NCBI RefSeq assembly: GCF_003573695.1 | Contig: NC_039359.1 | Span: forward strand, 80,429,057-80,493,056 | DNA from: Papaver somniferum | Lineage: Eukaryota; Streptophyta; Magnoliopsida; Ranunculales; Papaveraceae | Direction of reading: 5' to 3' | Length of the DNA stretch: 64,000 nucleotides | In this document: positions 63,207-64,000 of the stretch, in pieces | Layout of the letters: each line of letters starts with the position of its first letter | Position numbering within the stretch: the first letter of the stretch is position 1 | Translations under genes and position numbers: made by a program | The notes under the pieces: model-generated | Database searches by the model: none | Seen by the model: the letters and a program-made list of their open reading frames with translations, nothing else | What the model was told of the DNA's origin: nothing

Positions 63207-63371
63207 TGTAATATAATATATAGTATAAATAGTATATACCCTAGTGAAGTTGTGTGGGGTGGGAATTGAACCCATGCCTATAGTGTGGGAGCTCAAAACA
63301 ATGCCACCATACTATCTCTCTAACTTTGGCATATTATTACAAAACTATGTTTTTAAATATATACCCCAACA
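63207..63371 (-). mobile_element. 3' LTR of a Copia retrotransposon (about 165 bp)
   Basis: On the minus strand it starts TGTTGGGGTATATATTT, directly after a polypurine tract (63372-63382), and probably ends TATATTATATTACA at 63207. The inner end is certain from the PPT; the outer end is inferred from the TG...CA rule. It contains a tRNA-like segment (GGGTTCAATTCCC with an upstream TAGTATGGTGGCA). Confidence 0.65.
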
Positions 63372-63382
63372 ATCCCCCACTT
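63372..63382 (-). promoter_or_regulatory. Polypurine tract of the Copia element
   Basis: The minus strand reads AAGTGGGGGAT immediately before the LTR start TGTTGGGG. Confidence 0.8.
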
Positions 63383-63862
63383 ATATTTTAAAACATTGAG
63401 CAAGTGCTATACAGTTGTGCATAAGCAAAGGTGCCTTTCGACTTGAACCTCTACATAGTGTTGAACTTTCTAAGTATCAGGTAACTAGAGTGACTCTCGT
63501 CTTGAACTCTAACTAATAATAGATTATACAACACACACAACTATATCTTAGAGTAAAGTTCTTAATTTTGCACATTAGGGCCATGTGCTTATCCCTTTCT
63601 TAACGAACGATCTAGAGAAATGCCCAAGTTCTCATAGAAGGCGGCCACACCTTCACATTCGTATAGGTGAGTCTATCAAGGATACTCCTGTATATCCCAC
63701 TCTTAACTTAAGAGCTATAGACATCATTAAGAGTTTAAACACTCAACCTGTTTCCCACTTCAGGATATCATGCTATGGGAATGCATGACTCTATCATATT
63801 ATTTGTAACTTCGTCTAGTCCCTTTGAACCTATTTCTAGGTTGGGTATCCATTACAAATGAC

Positions 63863-64000
63863 TCAACTTCTCACGGGAAAAAGTCCCATACTTTTAGAGA
63901 TATTCCATACCTTTTCTCTTGCTAATCCTTTCATCAAAGTATCAGCTATATTTCCTTCAGACCTTACATGATCTACTCTAACAACACCAGTTGTGAGAAA
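63863..64000 (-). CDS. Copia polyprotein C-terminus (RNase H), partial
   Basis: The last 45 codons of a Copia pol on the minus strand contain VRVDHVRSEGNIADTLMKGL then AREKVWNISKSMGL and a TGA. The pattern (YVRSEDNIADPLTKGL-like, followed by TSKGMGL) is the invariant end of plant Copia RNase H. It is open at the window edge, so the rest lies to the right. About 480 bp separate the stop from the PPT. Several conserved residues differ (DTLM for DPLT), so this copy may be decayed. Confidence 0.85.
   Translation of the reverse strand, partial: FLTTGVVRVDHVRSEGNIADTLMKGLAREKVWNISKSMGLFPVRS

Overview
This is nuclear DNA of a flowering plant, almost certainly a eudicot. The genes have many short exons with GT-AG introns, the intergenic DNA is AT-rich, and the transposon families are plant types: Copia-like LTR elements, DUF4283-type LINEs, Stowaway, hAT, Mutator-like elements and Helitrons. 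The LTR families have the look of a Ranunculales/poppy-type genome, but that is only an impression and the species cannot be fixed from the sequence alone. No CRISPR, operon or bacterial feature is present.

The genes sit at two ends of a repeat desert. Left block (3.0-10.8 kb): a CW zinc-finger/methyl-CpG-binding-domain protein whose intron carries a piece of mitochondrial DNA (tRNA-Tyr and tRNA-Cys relics), an 11-exon 2-oxoglutarate/Fe(II) dioxygenase of 336 aa, and a two-exon tetraspanin of 270 aa. Right block (40.4-50.8 kb): a decayed copy of the dioxygenase, a possible 3' remnant of another tetraspanin, a second tetraspanin that lost its fourth membrane span through a 28-bp deletion, and, convergent to it, a complete 19-exon NADP-dependent malic enzyme with a plastid-type N-terminus (644 aa, minus strand). 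The dioxygenase plus tetraspanin pair in both blocks shows a segmental duplication now separated by about 34 kb of transposons.

Between them (11-40 kb): a 1.55-1.59 kb LINE ORF1 fragment repeated two and three-quarter times; TIR and fold-back elements; a minus-strand LTR retrotransposon relic (about 18.9-31.1 kb) with recognisable PBS, PPT and gag remains, split by a 2,825-bp solo LTR with a CTAAT target duplication; a MULE/FAR1 transposase fragment; an opposing LTR carrying a Helitron; a LINE reverse-transcriptase relic; and two copies of an unrecognised PGGIK exon.

Right of the malic enzyme (51-64 kb) only transposons and repeats were recognised: LINE 3' ends, a 2.5-kb TIR element with a perfect 8-bp target duplication and a nested MITE with a 10-bp duplication, a Stowaway nested in a hAT-like element, dispersed repeats, and the 3' end of a Copia element running off the window.

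The most unusual recurring structure is a class of minisatellites whose units are each a short palindrome. They occur at least four times with unrelated sequences (0.5, 16.4, 43.3 and 56-57.5 kb), and two of the four lie inside elements with terminal inverted repeats.
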